Shown here: positions 14,805-23,524 of the stretch, piece by piece
Numbering within the stretch: position 1 is the stretch's first letter
Layout of the letters: every line of letters begins with the position of its first letter
From: JBMNGG01 sp050949705
GTDB lineage: Bacteria; Bacillota; Thermosediminibacteria; Thermosediminibacterales; Tepidanaerobacteraceae
Reading direction: 5' to 3'
DNA: 64,000 nucleotides
Assembly (NCBI GenBank): GCA_050949705.1
Contig: JBMNGG010000003.1
Span: forward strand, 310,001-374,000
Translations under genes and position numbers: made by a program
The notes under the pieces: model-generated
Told to the model about the DNA's origin: nothing
Database searches by the model: none
Seen by the model: the letters and a program-made list of their open reading frames with translations, nothing else

Positions 14805-16208
14805 ATGGTGGAGTTACAAAAACGTTTTTTAAACACTATTAATACATATAATATGATTAAATCTGGAGATAAAGTAATAGTAGGTGTATCAGGTGGTCCG
14901 GATTCTGTATGCTTGCTTCATTTGTTAATTACTTTTAAGAAACAACTAGGTATTGATGTGTATGTGGCTCATTTGGACCACATGTTTCGTGCTCTGGAAT
15001 CAAAAGAAGATACTGATTTTGTCAAAGATTTATGCAAAAGATGGGATGTTCCCTTTTTTAGCGACAGAGTTAATGTCCCCAAATTTGTTAAAGAATCTGG
15101 CATGTCTCCTGAAGATGCTGCCCGGCGAATAAGATATAGATTTTTTTCAAGAGTAAGAGAAAAAATCGGTGCAGATAAAATCGCTACGGGTCATAATCAA
15201 AATGATCATGAAGAAACTATACTTATGAACATTTTCCGCGGAACCGGTTTAGATGGCCTTCAAGGTATAGAACCAGTTCGGGATTACTACATAAGACCGC
15301 TCATAGAGGTGCCGAGAGACGCTATAGAAGAGTACCTTAAAAAAGAGGGTATACCAACGAGAATTGATTCTACCAACCTGACAACGGAATACTTTAGGAA
15401 CAGCCTTAGATTAGAATTAATTCCTCTTATTAGTCAAAAATATTGTCCACATTTGGGGGAATCTTTACGTCGGCTGTCTCAAATTTCAAGACGCGAAATT
15501 TCGTTTTTAAAAGAAGAGACAAAAAAAGCTTGGGCTAAATCAGCAAAAAGTGAGGCTTTTAAAGTTACTATAGATGTAAAAAAATTTTCCCAGCTTCATG
15601 AAGCTGTTAAATATCGTTTAGTAAGAGCGGCAGTTGAAAAACTTGTAGGAAATGTGAAGGATTTTGAAGCAATACATACACAGTTATTGGTAGATTTTAT
15701 TGAAAAGGCATCTGCGGGTAGTAGGATTGACTTACCGAAAAAGCTTCAAGGAGTAAAAGAGTATGATTGTTTTATCCTCACAAAAGGCAACCTTGGGGAA
15801 ACTCCTGATTACTGTTACACTCTTAAAGTTCCCGGCGAAATAACCATTGAGGAGACGGGTATCAGTGTAAAAGCATATATACAGCCCCGCAGTGAACAAG
15901 ATATCGTAAATACTGACCCGGCAACTGCCTATTTTGATTATAATAAAATTGGCTCAGATTTAGTCATTAGAAACCGACGGTCTGGAGACAGATTCAAACC
16001 TCTAGGAGGAACAGGCTTTAAAAAATTGAAAGATTTCTTTATTGATGAAAAGGTCCCCCGAAGAAAAAGAAATGAGATCCCCGTCATTGAATCCGACGGT
16101 CAGATAATTTGGGTGGGGGGTATGAGGATTGATGACAGATATAAGGTTACCAAAGAGACTAAAGAAGTTTTAATTTTAGAAATAATGAAGTTTGATAATG
16201 GAAAATAA
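14805..16208 (+). CDS. tilS: tRNA(Ile)-lysidine synthetase
   Basis: TilS converts C34 of the CAT-anticodon tRNA-Ile to lysidine so that it reads AUA. The 467-residue protein has the N-type ATP pyrophosphatase loop VSGGPDS at about residues 28-34, the HLDHMFR segment, a GHNQNDHEE motif and FRGTGLDGL. A central TilS substrate-binding domain and a C-terminal domain (about 375-460) with RRSGDRFKPLG follow. The enzyme matters here because AUA is the dominant Ile codon in tuf. The start is ATG 14805, with GTG 14808 as an alternative, and there is no strong ribosome site. Confidence 0.93.
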   Translation: MVELQKRFLNTINTYNMIKSGDKVIVGVSGGPDSVCLLHLLITFKKQLGIDVYVAHLDHMFRALESKEDTDFVKDLCKRWDVPFFSDRVNVPKFVKESGMSPEDAARRIRYRFFSRVREKIGADKIATGHNQNDHEETILMNIFRGTGLDGLQGIEPVRDYYIRPLIEVPRDAIEEYLKKEGIPTRIDSTNLTTEYFRNSLRLELIPLISQKYCPHLGESLRRLSQISRREISFLKEETKKAWAKSAKSEAFKVTIDVKKFSQLHEAVKYRLVRAAVEKLVGNVKDFEAIHTQLLVDFIEKASAGSRIDLPKKLQGVKEYDCFILTKGNLGETPDYCYTLKVPGEITIEETGISVKAYIQPRSEQDIVNTDPATAYFDYNKIGSDLVIRNRRSGDRFKPLGGTGFKKLKDFFIDEKVPRRKRNEIPVIESDGQIIWVGGMRIDDRYKVTKETKEVLILEIMKFDNGK

Positions 16209-16232
16209 AAAGGATAATTAAGCAATATATTT

Positions 16233-16271
16233 AAATTTAAAGCTGTCTTTTCATAAGACAGCTTTAAATTT
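16233..16271 (+). terminator. Long perfect hairpin after tilS
   Basis: A 17-bp perfect stem (16233-16249 with 16255-16271, loop TTCAT) follows tilS. The AT-rich outer arms give A and T runs on either side, so it could terminate transcription in both directions. Confidence 0.7.
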
Positions 16272-16299
16272 GCTCAAAAATGATAGGGTTTGATATAAT
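16270..16299 (+). promoter_or_regulatory. Possible promoter for the DUF362 gene
   Basis: TTGCTC at 16270-16275 and TATAAT at 16294-16299 are spaced by 18 bp. The -10 is good and the -35 weak. The untranslated leader would be about 125 nt. Confidence 0.4.
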
Positions 16300-16430
16300 A
16301 AAAATGTTCAATTAAATGAGTTATTAACTCTACAATTATTACTTACTTGTGTAAAAGTATAAAACAAAAATGTACAATTGAACTAAGGTCTGATGAGGGC
16401 TTGAGGATATTTAATAAAAGGAGGAAGAGC

Positions 16431-17528
16431 ATGGATAGAAATATTTATATAGTTTACGGAAATGAAGCAAAGTCCATGACCCTTGCCCTGTTAGAAGCAG
16501 CTAATGTAAAGGAACGAATTCCAAAAGGAGCATCTATTGGATTGAAGCCTAATCTTGTGGTAGCAAAGTCCGCAGAAAGTGGAGCAACTACTCACAAGGG
16601 TATTGCTGAGGGAATAATAGAATATCTTATGGAAAACGGACATAAACAAATATCTATAATGGAAAGCTCTTGGGTAGGTGGTAATACCCGCCGTGCATTT
16701 AATGTTTCCGGATATGATGCTCTTTCTAAAAAGTATGGGGTTCCCCTATATGACTTAAAAAGGGATGCAACTACAACAGTAGACACAGCTATAGGGAAAA
16801 TGGAGATTTGTCAGCGGGCACTTGATACGGATTATTTAATTAATTTACCTGTATTAAAAGGCCACTGCCAGACAACTATTACATGTGCGCTAAAAAACTG
16901 CAAAGGATGTTTGCCTGACAGTGAAAAGCGCCGTTTCCACGCTTTGGGCTTGCATAAACCAATAGCTGCTCTTGCGGCTGTTTTAAAACCTGCTTTAACA
17001 ATCGTTGACAGTATTTGCGGTGATCTTAATTTTGAAGAAGGGGGAACACCTGTTCAAACAAATCGCATGTTACTAGGTGAAGACATGGTACAATTAGATG
17101 CATTTGGATGTAAGCTTATGGGAATTGATGTCAGCAAAGTTGAGTATATTGCTTTAGCTGAAAAATATGGAGCAGGAAAAGCCGACTTTTCTAATGATGA
17201 CTTAATACAGGTAAATTCGCCAGATGCTATTTTAGAATATCCAAAATCAAGCGGTTTAGTCAGACGTTTAGGAAAAAATGTTAAGCAGAAAGACGCATGT
17301 TCAGCTTGTTATGGCAATTTAATACACGCTTTATATCGTTTAGAATTAGAGAATTATCCTTATACTGCACCGATTGCAATTGGACAAGGATGGAAGGGCA
17401 TACCTTTTGATGGTGTGGGAATTGGTCGTTGTTGCGATTGTGCAAAAAAACGTATAAATGGTTGTCCACCCAATGCAGAAACTATAATGGCAGGGTTGCG
17501 GGCATATTTACATGAAGATAAAAACTAG
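16431..17528 (+). CDS. DUF362 family protein
   Basis: The protein (365 residues from ATG 16431, preceded by AAGGAGG at 16418-16424) matches the DUF362 family, whose members are often linked to iron-sulfur proteins but have no settled function. Family-like segments are GLKPNLVV, ATTHKGIAEGIIEYL, ESSWVGG, LINLPVLKGH and TCALKNCKGCLPD. The C-terminal third has two extra cysteine groups, CSACYGN and a CCDCAKKRINGC cluster, which could bind metal but do not form a standard 2[4Fe-4S] ferredoxin motif. An upstream in-frame TTG at 16347 would add 28 residues without a ribosome site. It is a single-gene transcript between tilS and glycerate kinase. Confidence 0.75.
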   Translation: MDRNIYIVYGNEAKSMTLALLEAANVKERIPKGASIGLKPNLVVAKSAESGATTHKGIAEGIIEYLMENGHKQISIMESSWVGGNTRRAFNVSGYDALSKKYGVPLYDLKRDATTTVDTAIGKMEICQRALDTDYLINLPVLKGHCQTTITCALKNCKGCLPDSEKRRFHALGLHKPIAALAAVLKPALTIVDSICGDLNFEEGGTPVQTNRMLLGEDMVQLDAFGCKLMGIDVSKVEYIALAEKYGAGKADFSNDDLIQVNSPDAILEYPKSSGLVRRLGKNVKQKDACSACYGNLIHALYRLELENYPYTAPIAIGQGWKGIPFDGVGIGRCCDCAKKRINGCPPNAETIMAGLRAYLHEDKN

Positions 17529-17729
17529 ATATTTTCCTATGAAATATAGAAAGGGGACATCCCATGAAGGCATATAAACTAAGTATGTGCTCTTTGCGTA
17601 TTAAGATTAGCAATATGCATAAACATTACTAGAAATTCCCTTGTTAATTTTGCAATTTGTACATATTATTTTATAAAGAATTTTGATATAAAATACATGA
17701 ATCAATATATCTGGAATGCGGGTGTTAAC

Positions 17730-18908
17730 ATGAAAATAATTGTAGCCCCAGATTCTTTTAAAGGTAGTTTAACATCTTTACAAGCGACCTCTGCCATCGA
17801 AAGAGGTATAAAAAAAGCGGCATCTACTTATAAAGAAACTGTTGAGATTGTAAAAATCCCCATGGCTGATGGTGGTGAAGGAACAGTTAAATCCGTTATA
17901 AGTGCTGTCGGAGGTCGTATCGTATCAACGAAAGTAGTGAATCCACTAGGGCGACAAATCGAATCATTTTATGGTATATTACCTGACAATACAGCAATCA
18001 TAGAAATGGCTGCTGCCTCAGGACTTGATTTAATAAAGCCTATTGAACGAAACCCTATTTTGACTACATCATTTGGTACCGGGCAACTCATTAAAGCAGC
18101 TATGGACCATGGGTGTAAAAGAATAATTTTAGGTATTGGCGGTAGCGCAACAAATGACGGTGGAGCAGGGATGTGCCAAGCTTTAGGAATAAGATTTATT
18201 GATAATAACGGGAAAGATATAGGTTTTGGTGGAGGTGAGCTGGGAAAGATACAAAGAATTGATATATCCGGTATTGACCCAAGGATTGCTGAGATTTCCT
18301 TAACGGTAGCTTCCGATGTACAAAATGTTCTATGCGGTGAGAACGGTGCATCTGCAGTTTATGGACCACAAAAAGGTGCTTCACTAGAAATGATTGAAAT
18401 TCTAGATAGCAATCTTAAGCATTTCGCACAAGTTATAAAAAAAGATTTAGGCGTTGATATAATGAATATTCCGGGTTCCGGTGCAGCAGGCGGATTAGGA
18501 GGAGCACTATTGGCGTTTTTTAATGTTGATTTCAGGTCAGGAATAGAAGTTGTTATGGAATTGACAAATTTTGAAGAAAATATAAAAGATGCAGCATTAA
18601 TACTGACAGGTGAAGGTTCAACAGATTACCAGACACTTTATGGTAAGGTGCCATTTGGAATTGCTCAAATAGCACAAAAGTACGATAAACCTGTAATATG
18701 TATATCGGGTTCCTTAGGATATGGATATGAAGAATTATATAATGCCGGTATAGTTGCTTTATTTAGCATAATGGACAAACCAATGAGTTTAGATAAAGCA
18801 ATGAAAAGAGGGGAAGAACTTCTGGAGAAAACTACTAGAAACGTATTAAATCTGCATTTAAATGTTATTACAGGGAAAAACGCAAAAGTGTTAAGAATAG
18901 ATAAATAA
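17730..18908 (+). CDS. glxK: Glycerate 2-kinase (GarK/GlxK type)
   Basis: This cytoplasmic kinase phosphorylates D-glycerate and links sugar-acid breakdown to glycolysis. The 392-residue protein matches the type I family across its length: it starts MKIIVAPDSFKGSLTS and carries PMADGGEGT, GIGGSATNDGGAGM, GSGAAGGLGGALLAF and LTGEGSTDYQT. The upstream in-frame ATG at 17697 would add 11 unrelated residues. A decayed relative of the regulator CdaR, which controls glycerate kinase in several bacteria, lies about 430 bp downstream. A large perfect hairpin at 19189-19236 probably ends the transcript. Confidence 0.93.
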   Translation: MKIIVAPDSFKGSLTSLQATSAIERGIKKAASTYKETVEIVKIPMADGGEGTVKSVISAVGGRIVSTKVVNPLGRQIESFYGILPDNTAIIEMAAASGLDLIKPIERNPILTTSFGTGQLIKAAMDHGCKRIILGIGGSATNDGGAGMCQALGIRFIDNNGKDIGFGGGELGKIQRIDISGIDPRIAEISLTVASDVQNVLCGENGASAVYGPQKGASLEMIEILDSNLKHFAQVIKKDLGVDIMNIPGSGAAGGLGGALLAFFNVDFRSGIEVVMELTNFEENIKDAALILTGEGSTDYQTLYGKVPFGIAQIAQKYDKPVICISGSLGYGYEELYNAGIVALFSIMDKPMSLDKAMKRGEELLEKTTRNVLNLHLNVITGKNAKVLRIDK

Positions 18909-19188
18909 AAAATTAGGATGATTCATCTATTATCGTGATGACCTTTAAATAACAAGAGGAGACTTAAACAAAATATACACAAAATGGAAAAAATAATTGC
19001 AAATCACAGAGAAACCTTCCTTTTAATTGGCGTACAGATTGCTAGCGCTATATTACACAGAGTTTTTGTTTATAAACATGTAACTTGTTTAAGTAATAAA
19101 ACTTTAACAAATATATTCTGGGATTGTTCCAGCTGGGTAACAGACCTCGAATGTAATCCTGTAAATGTCGTAGATAAATAGTTTTTAG

Positions 19189-19236
19189 ATAAGCTGTTGC
19201 TAAACGAACTTTTTAGTTCGTTTAGCAACAGCTTAT
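19189..19236 (+). terminator. Perfect 22-bp hairpin after glxK
   Basis: Arms 19189-19210 and 19215-19236 are exact reverse complements with a TTTT loop. There is no long T run on the 3' side, so it may act as a bidirectional terminator or be the relic of a small palindromic repeat. The 280-bp stretch between glxK and this hairpin shows only an unconvincing 65-codon frame. Confidence 0.6.
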
Positions 19237-19340
19237 TCTCTTTGGATATTTTTTAAAGTACTTTAAATATAATACACTTTTGTTATAATGTTAAATATAA
19301 ATATAGATAAAAATGAATAATTAAGAAAGAGTTGGTTTCT

Positions 19341-19583
19341 GTGGAGATTACTCATGAATATGCGCAAAATATAGTAGAAAAAACTATGAAGATATTTCGT
19401 CGAAATATAAACATAATGAATAGTTTAGGAATAATCGTTGGAAGCGGAGATAAAACAGAATAGATACATTTCATCAAGGAGCAGCAAAGATTATCAAGAC
19501 AGGGGAACCTCGGAGTAGTATCTTATTATTCCGAACTGTCCGGATTAAGGAATCTTATAAATAAGCTATTTAACAAGCTATAG
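19341..19583 (+). pseudogene. cdaR: Remnant of CdaR-type sugar-diacid regulator
   Basis: GTG 19341 opens a 40-codon frame reading ITHEYAQNIVEKTMKIFRRN and then INIMNSLGIIVGSGDK, which matches the start of the diacid-recognition domain of CdaR regulators. It stops at TAG 19461. The family sequence resumes in another frame from 19457 as RIDTFHQGAAKIIKTGEP, so a single-base change has broken the gene. A third frame continues to the stop at 19581-19583. The rest of the roughly 380-residue protein, including its helix-turn-helix, is missing. A gene for glycerate kinase, the usual CdaR target, lies just upstream. Identification rests on motif memory. Confidence 0.75.
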
Positions 19584-19634
19584 ACATAAAAAATGAATTA
19601 CATATTTATATTATATATATCTTCAAAAGCTTTA

Positions 19635-19672
19635 GCGGCAGATATGTTTAAAGTATTTGCTGCTTTTGTTTT
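19635..19672 (+). terminator. Terminator after the cdaR remnant
   Basis: A 10-bp stem with two G-U pairs (19635-19644 with 19654-19663) is followed by TTTTGTTTT. It probably belonged to the once intact regulator gene. Confidence 0.6.
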
Positions 19673-19730
19673 CTACAAATTCATGTGGTTGAGTTGTACT
19701 TTATCATTTGTCAATGATTAAAACGAGCTC

Positions 19731-19759
19731 TTGATTGACTATTGGGATTATGATAGAAT
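19731..19759 (+). promoter_or_regulatory. Possible hpt promoter
   Basis: TTGATT at 19731-19736 and TAGAAT at 19754-19759 are spaced by 17 bp, 97 bp before hpt. Confidence 0.45.
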
Positions 19760-19856
19760 TAATTTTAATTAATTGTAAAAAATTGTTGATTCTTTAGGAT
19801 TTAATGGATACAAAAATGGAACACTTTAATAGAATAATAATAGTAGGAGGATCTAC

Positions 19857-20399
19857 ATGTTAAATGATATACAAAGTGTACTATTAACTGAGGAACAAAT
19901 TCAAGAAAGAATAAAGCAATTAGGCCAACAAATAAGTAATGATTACAAAGATAAAGACAATTTCCTTCTGGTTGGTGTACTCAAAGGTGCCGTAATTTTT
20001 ATGTCAGATTTAATCCGCAGCATCCATATTCCATTACAGGTTGATTTTATGGCAGTGTCAAGCTATGGCTCTTCAACCGAGTCATCTGGGGTGGTAAGGA
20101 TTTTAAAAGATTTGGATGACACTGTAGAAGGAAAACATCTATTAGTAGTAGAGGATATTATCGACTCCGGTCTTACTTTAAGTTACATGTGCAATATTTT
20201 ACAATCTCGTAATCCAGCCAGTCTAAAAATCTGTGCCCTTTTAGATAAACCAAGCCGACGTCAAATAGATTTAGATGTGGATTATCTTGGTTTCGAAATT
20301 CCTGATGATTTTGTAGTAGGATATGGACTTGATTATGCAGAAAAATATAGAAATCTGCCTTATATTTGTGTTCTAAAGCCGGAAATATACAATAAATAA
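19857..20399 (+). CDS. hpt: Hypoxanthine phosphoribosyltransferase
   Basis: This purine-salvage enzyme makes IMP or GMP from hypoxanthine or guanine and PRPP. The 180-residue protein has the PRPP-binding motif VVEDIIDSGLTL near residues 98-109, the N-terminal LLVGVLKGAVIFMSDL segment, and the C-terminal LGFEIPDDFVVGYGLDYAEKYRNLPY that carries the purine-site residues. AGGAGG precedes ATG 19857. The order tilS-hpt-ftsH is the Bacillus order, here interrupted by the DUF362-glxK insertion. Confidence 0.95.
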   Translation: MLNDIQSVLLTEEQIQERIKQLGQQISNDYKDKDNFLLVGVLKGAVIFMSDLIRSIHIPLQVDFMAVSSYGSSTESSGVVRILKDLDDTVEGKHLLVVEDIIDSGLTLSYMCNILQSRNPASLKICALLDKPSRRQIDLDVDYLGFEIPDDFVVGYGLDYAEKYRNLPYICVLKPEIYNK

Positions 20400-20512
20400 T
20401 AAAAATAAGGGACAGCCCAAACCAGATGGTATTTGGGTTTGTTGTAATTGTAAAAAGAATTTAGATGTGATAAAATATCGTGGGAGAATAAATCCTGGAA
20501 GGAGGAGAATTA

Positions 20513-22312
20513 TTGAACAATTTTTTCCGTAGCATTAGTTTTTATTTGCTAGTCATCATTCTGGTCCTATCATTAGTCCAGTGGTATTCCAACCAGGAAG
20601 CGGCACAGATTAGGCTCGGATACTCAGAACTAATTCAACATATAGATGAAAAGAAAGTTGATAGCATAAAAATCGTTGAAAACAATATTAGTGGAACTTT
20701 AAAAGATGGTCGTAACTTTGTAAGTTACGTGCCGGATATTACTACTTTTATGGAGAAAATAGACCAACCTACAAGAGATGGAGAATTAATTGTAGACTCG
20801 GAACCGAGACCTACAACTCCATGGTGGACACAAATTCTATCGCCTATTCTTCTTGTGGTTTTTGTAATAGGTGCATGGTATTTTTTTATGCAACAAAGCC
20901 AAGGTGGCGGAGGACGAGTTATGTCCTTTGGCAAAAGTAAAGCTAAACTTCACTCTGAAGATAAAAAACGAGTTACATTTAAAGATGTTGCAGGTGTAGA
21001 TGAAGCAAAAGAAGAACTTGAAGAGATAGTGGAATTTCTAAAACATCCTAAAAAATTTATAGAAATAGGAGCTCGTATTCCAAAAGGTGTTTTACTTGTA
21101 GGTCCTCCAGGTACAGGTAAAACTCTACTGTCACGAGCTGTAGCAGGAGAAGCGGGAGTTCCTTTCTTTAGCATAAGCGGATCGGACTTTGTAGAGATGT
21201 TCGTTGGTGTTGGTGCAGCGAGAGTAAGGGATTTATTTGAACAGGCCAAGAAAAACGCACCTTGTATTGTTTTTATTGATGAAATAGATGCTGTGGGTCG
21301 TCAGAGAGGTGCAGGACTTGGCGGTGGTCACGATGAAAGAGAGCAAACTCTAAACCAGTTGTTGGTTGAAATGGATGGTTTTGGAGTCAATGAAGGTATA
21401 ATTATTTTAGCGGCTACCAACAGACCGGATATATTGGATCCTGCATTGCTAAGGCCTGGCAGGTTTGACAGACAAGTCCTTGTGGATCACCCTGATGTAA
21501 AGGGTAGAGAAGAGATTTTAAAAGTCCATGCTAAAAACAAACCCTTAGATGAAAGTGTAGATTTATCTGTGTTGGCAAGAAGGACACCTGGGTTTACTGG
21601 TGCTGACTTAGAGAATCTAATGAATGAATCAGCTCTTCTTTCAGCACGCCGTAATAAAAGGAAGATTGAGATGGAGGAATTAGAGGAGGCAATAACGAGA
21701 GTAATTGCTGGCCCAGAAAAGAAGAGCCGAGTTATGACTGAGAGAGAACGCCGTTTAGTAGCTTATCATGAAGCAGGGCATGCTATAGTCGCACATCTGT
21801 TACCTACTGTTGATCCAGTCCATGAGGTTTCCATAGTACCTAGAGGCAGGGCTGGTGGCTATACCATGATTTTACCCAAAGAAGACAGGTTTTTTATGGG
21901 TAAAAGCGAGTTAATGGATCAAGTTACTCATTTGCTTGGAGGTAGAGTATCAGAAGAACTGGTATTAAATGAGATAAGCACAGGTGCTCAAAACGATTTG
22001 GAAAGAGCAACTCAAATAGCCCGGAAAATGGTAATGCAGTATGGTATGAGTTCAACCATAGGTCCAATAACATTAGGACATAAGCATGAGGAAGTTTTCC
22101 TAGGAAGAGACCTTGCTCAAGGTAGGAATTATAGTGAAGAAGTCGCGGCTTCTATTGATAAGGAAATCAGAAAGATAATAGAGAAGTGTTATAGTAAAGC
22201 AAAGACATTACTAGTTGAAAATATAAATAAACTTCATAAAGTTGCTGAAGTCTTGCTTGAACGTGAGAAACTCGATAAAGATGAGTTTCTGGAGGTTTTT
22301 GCAAGTTCATAA
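20513..22312 (+). CDS. ftsH: ATP-dependent zinc metalloprotease FtsH
   Basis: FtsH is a membrane-anchored hexameric AAA protease that degrades short-lived and misassembled membrane proteins. The 599-residue protein has membrane helices at about 6-24 and 107-126 flanking an extracytoplasmic loop, Walker A GPPGTGKT at 197-204, Walker B VFIDEIDAVGR around 253-263, the second region of homology with ATNRPDILDPALLRPGRFDR, and the zinc site HEAGH at 419-423. It starts with TTG 20513 after AAGGAGGAG. Confidence 0.97.
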   Translation: MNNFFRSISFYLLVIILVLSLVQWYSNQEAAQIRLGYSELIQHIDEKKVDSIKIVENNISGTLKDGRNFVSYVPDITTFMEKIDQPTRDGELIVDSEPRPTTPWWTQILSPILLVVFVIGAWYFFMQQSQGGGGRVMSFGKSKAKLHSEDKKRVTFKDVAGVDEAKEELEEIVEFLKHPKKFIEIGARIPKGVLLVGPPGTGKTLLSRAVAGEAGVPFFSISGSDFVEMFVGVGAARVRDLFEQAKKNAPCIVFIDEIDAVGRQRGAGLGGGHDEREQTLNQLLVEMDGFGVNEGIIILAATNRPDILDPALLRPGRFDRQVLVDHPDVKGREEILKVHAKNKPLDESVDLSVLARRTPGFTGADLENLMNESALLSARRNKRKIEMEELEEAITRVIAGPEKKSRVMTERERRLVAYHEAGHAIVAHLLPTVDPVHEVSIVPRGRAGGYTMILPKEDRFFMGKSELMDQVTHLLGGRVSEELVLNEISTGAQNDLERATQIARKMVMQYGMSSTIGPITLGHKHEEVFLGRDLAQGRNYSEEVAASIDKEIRKIIEKCYSKAKTLLVENINKLHKVAEVLLEREKLDKDEFLEVFASS

Positions 22313-22324
22313 TAATGGATGATT

Positions 22325-22358
22325 AAATAGGTTGTAGGGATACTACAGCCTATTTTTT
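22325..22358 (+). terminator. Terminator after ftsH
   Basis: A 13-bp stem with one mismatch (22325-22337 with 22343-22355) runs into TTTTTT. Confidence 0.8.
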
Positions 22359-22441
22359 ATCTAAACATTTAATGCAGTTTAAAAAAACATAAAGGAATTT
22401 AAAGAATAATTTTAAACCGAGGGAGGTAGTCTAAATCAAGG

Positions 22442-22897
22442 GTGATAGTATTGTCAATAGGTAAAGACATTTTTTTTCTTTTTGTGTCATTTTTAGCTGG
22501 TGTATCAATGGCAGCACAAGGGACTCTTAATGCGGCTGTCAGTAAAGCAATTGGTTTGTCAGAATCTACTTTTGTGGTACATTTAACAGCTACAATGACC
22601 ATGATAATTATATTAGTAATGGGTTTTGGGAGGGGAAATTGGGCTAACTATGTATCAATACCCTGGTATTACTATGCCGGTGGAATCATCGGTGTAGCAA
22701 TTACCTATGGGGTCGTAGTGGGTATTGCTAAATTAGGTGCTGCCGTTGCTACAACTTCAATTATTGTTGGGCAGGTGTTGACTGCTTGCCTGTTGGATCA
22801 CTTTGGTATATTCGGCTTAGATAAACAGCCTATGACCTGGTGGAAACTAATAGGAATTGGTTTTTTAGCATTAGGAGCAAAATTATTGTTGGGTTAA
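22442..22897 (+). CDS. DMT-type small membrane protein, YdcZ family
   Basis: The 151-residue protein has five hydrophobic segments (about 10-28, 42-62, 73-95, 100-117, 132-150) and the repeat-like GVSMAAQGTLNAAVSK start typical of the YdcZ (DUF606) branch of the drug/metabolite transporter superfamily. Members of this branch have half the helices of full DMT proteins and probably dimerise. The substrate is unknown. The start is GTG 22442 or TTG 22451, and both are compatible with the purine-rich AAGGGTGA at 22438-22445. It stands alone after the ftsH terminator. Confidence 0.75.
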   Translation: MIVLSIGKDIFFLFVSFLAGVSMAAQGTLNAAVSKAIGLSESTFVVHLTATMTMIIILVMGFGRGNWANYVSIPWYYYAGGIIGVAITYGVVVGIAKLGAAVATTSIIVGQVLTACLLDHFGIFGLDKQPMTWWKLIGIGFLALGAKLLLG

Positions 22898-23004
22898 TCT
22901 ATAAAAAATAGTAGTATTGATTTTTATTGAGTGTATTGATAAAATAAAATATACAAAACTAATACGTCCGGCATCCTTTAGGAGCTGGAACGGAGGTGAA
23001 AAAA

Positions 23005-23520
23005 ATGAAAACGGAGTCAGCGGTTAGATGGCATGCAAGAACACTAACTGTTTCGGGACTTTTAGGGGCTTTATCTATTCTTTTAGGTATGACCCCATTA
23101 GGTTTCATACCTGTTCCATCTGCAGCAGGGCATGCCACAATTATGCACATACCGGTAATTTTAGGTGCTGTGCTGGAAGGACCAATGGTAGGAACTCTTA
23201 CAGGTTTAGTCTTTGGCCTTCACAGTTTTTTAAGGGCAAGTAATCCACTCTTTGCCGATCCACTCGTCGCTCTAGGACCCAGGTTATTGATAGGGGTTGC
23301 AGCATATGGTGTATATCGGTTAACACATAGTGATGCTTTAGCGGCAGCATTTGGCACTATCGTCAATACGCTGGGTGTTATGGGCCTAGCAGTCCTTCGA
23401 GGGTATATAACGATACCGGTAGCTTGGGGAGTTGTCTTAACACATGGCATCCCGGAAGTAATAATAGGCATAGCTATTACAGTTGTTGCTTCAAAGGCTT
23501 TGCGCAGAGTTAGAAGGTGA
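23005..23520 (+). CDS. ECF transporter S component, probably pantothenate or related vitamin
   Basis: S components of energy-coupling factor importers bind the vitamin and share one ECF motor. The 171-residue protein has six hydrophobic segments, with the family-like GLLGALSILLGMTPLGFIPVP start and the GPMVGTLTGLVFGLHSFL segment of the PanT-like group. ATG 23005 is preceded by GGAGGTG at 22992-22998. The GTG inside that site is less likely to be used. It ends only 4 bp before coaX, pantothenate kinase, so pantothenate is the best guess for the ligand, inferred from context. No A or T subunit genes are in the window. Confidence 0.75.
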   Translation: MKTESAVRWHARTLTVSGLLGALSILLGMTPLGFIPVPSAAGHATIMHIPVILGAVLEGPMVGTLTGLVFGLHSFLRASNPLFADPLVALGPRLLIGVAAYGVYRLTHSDALAAAFGTIVNTLGVMGLAVLRGYITIPVAWGVVLTHGIPEVIIGIAITVVASKALRRVRR

Positions 23521-23524
23521 GTCA

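Noticed and set aside
17564..17632. A 22-codon frame after the DUF362 gene with AAGGGG upstream
   Set aside because: It is too short to judge and ends in low-complexity residues without any recognisable feature. It may be translated but nothing supports a function.
18984..19181. A 65-codon plus-strand frame after glxK
   Set aside because: Its only purine-rich site is about 25 nt away, the composition is not protein-like and I recognise no motif. It is treated as non-coding DNA before the hairpin.
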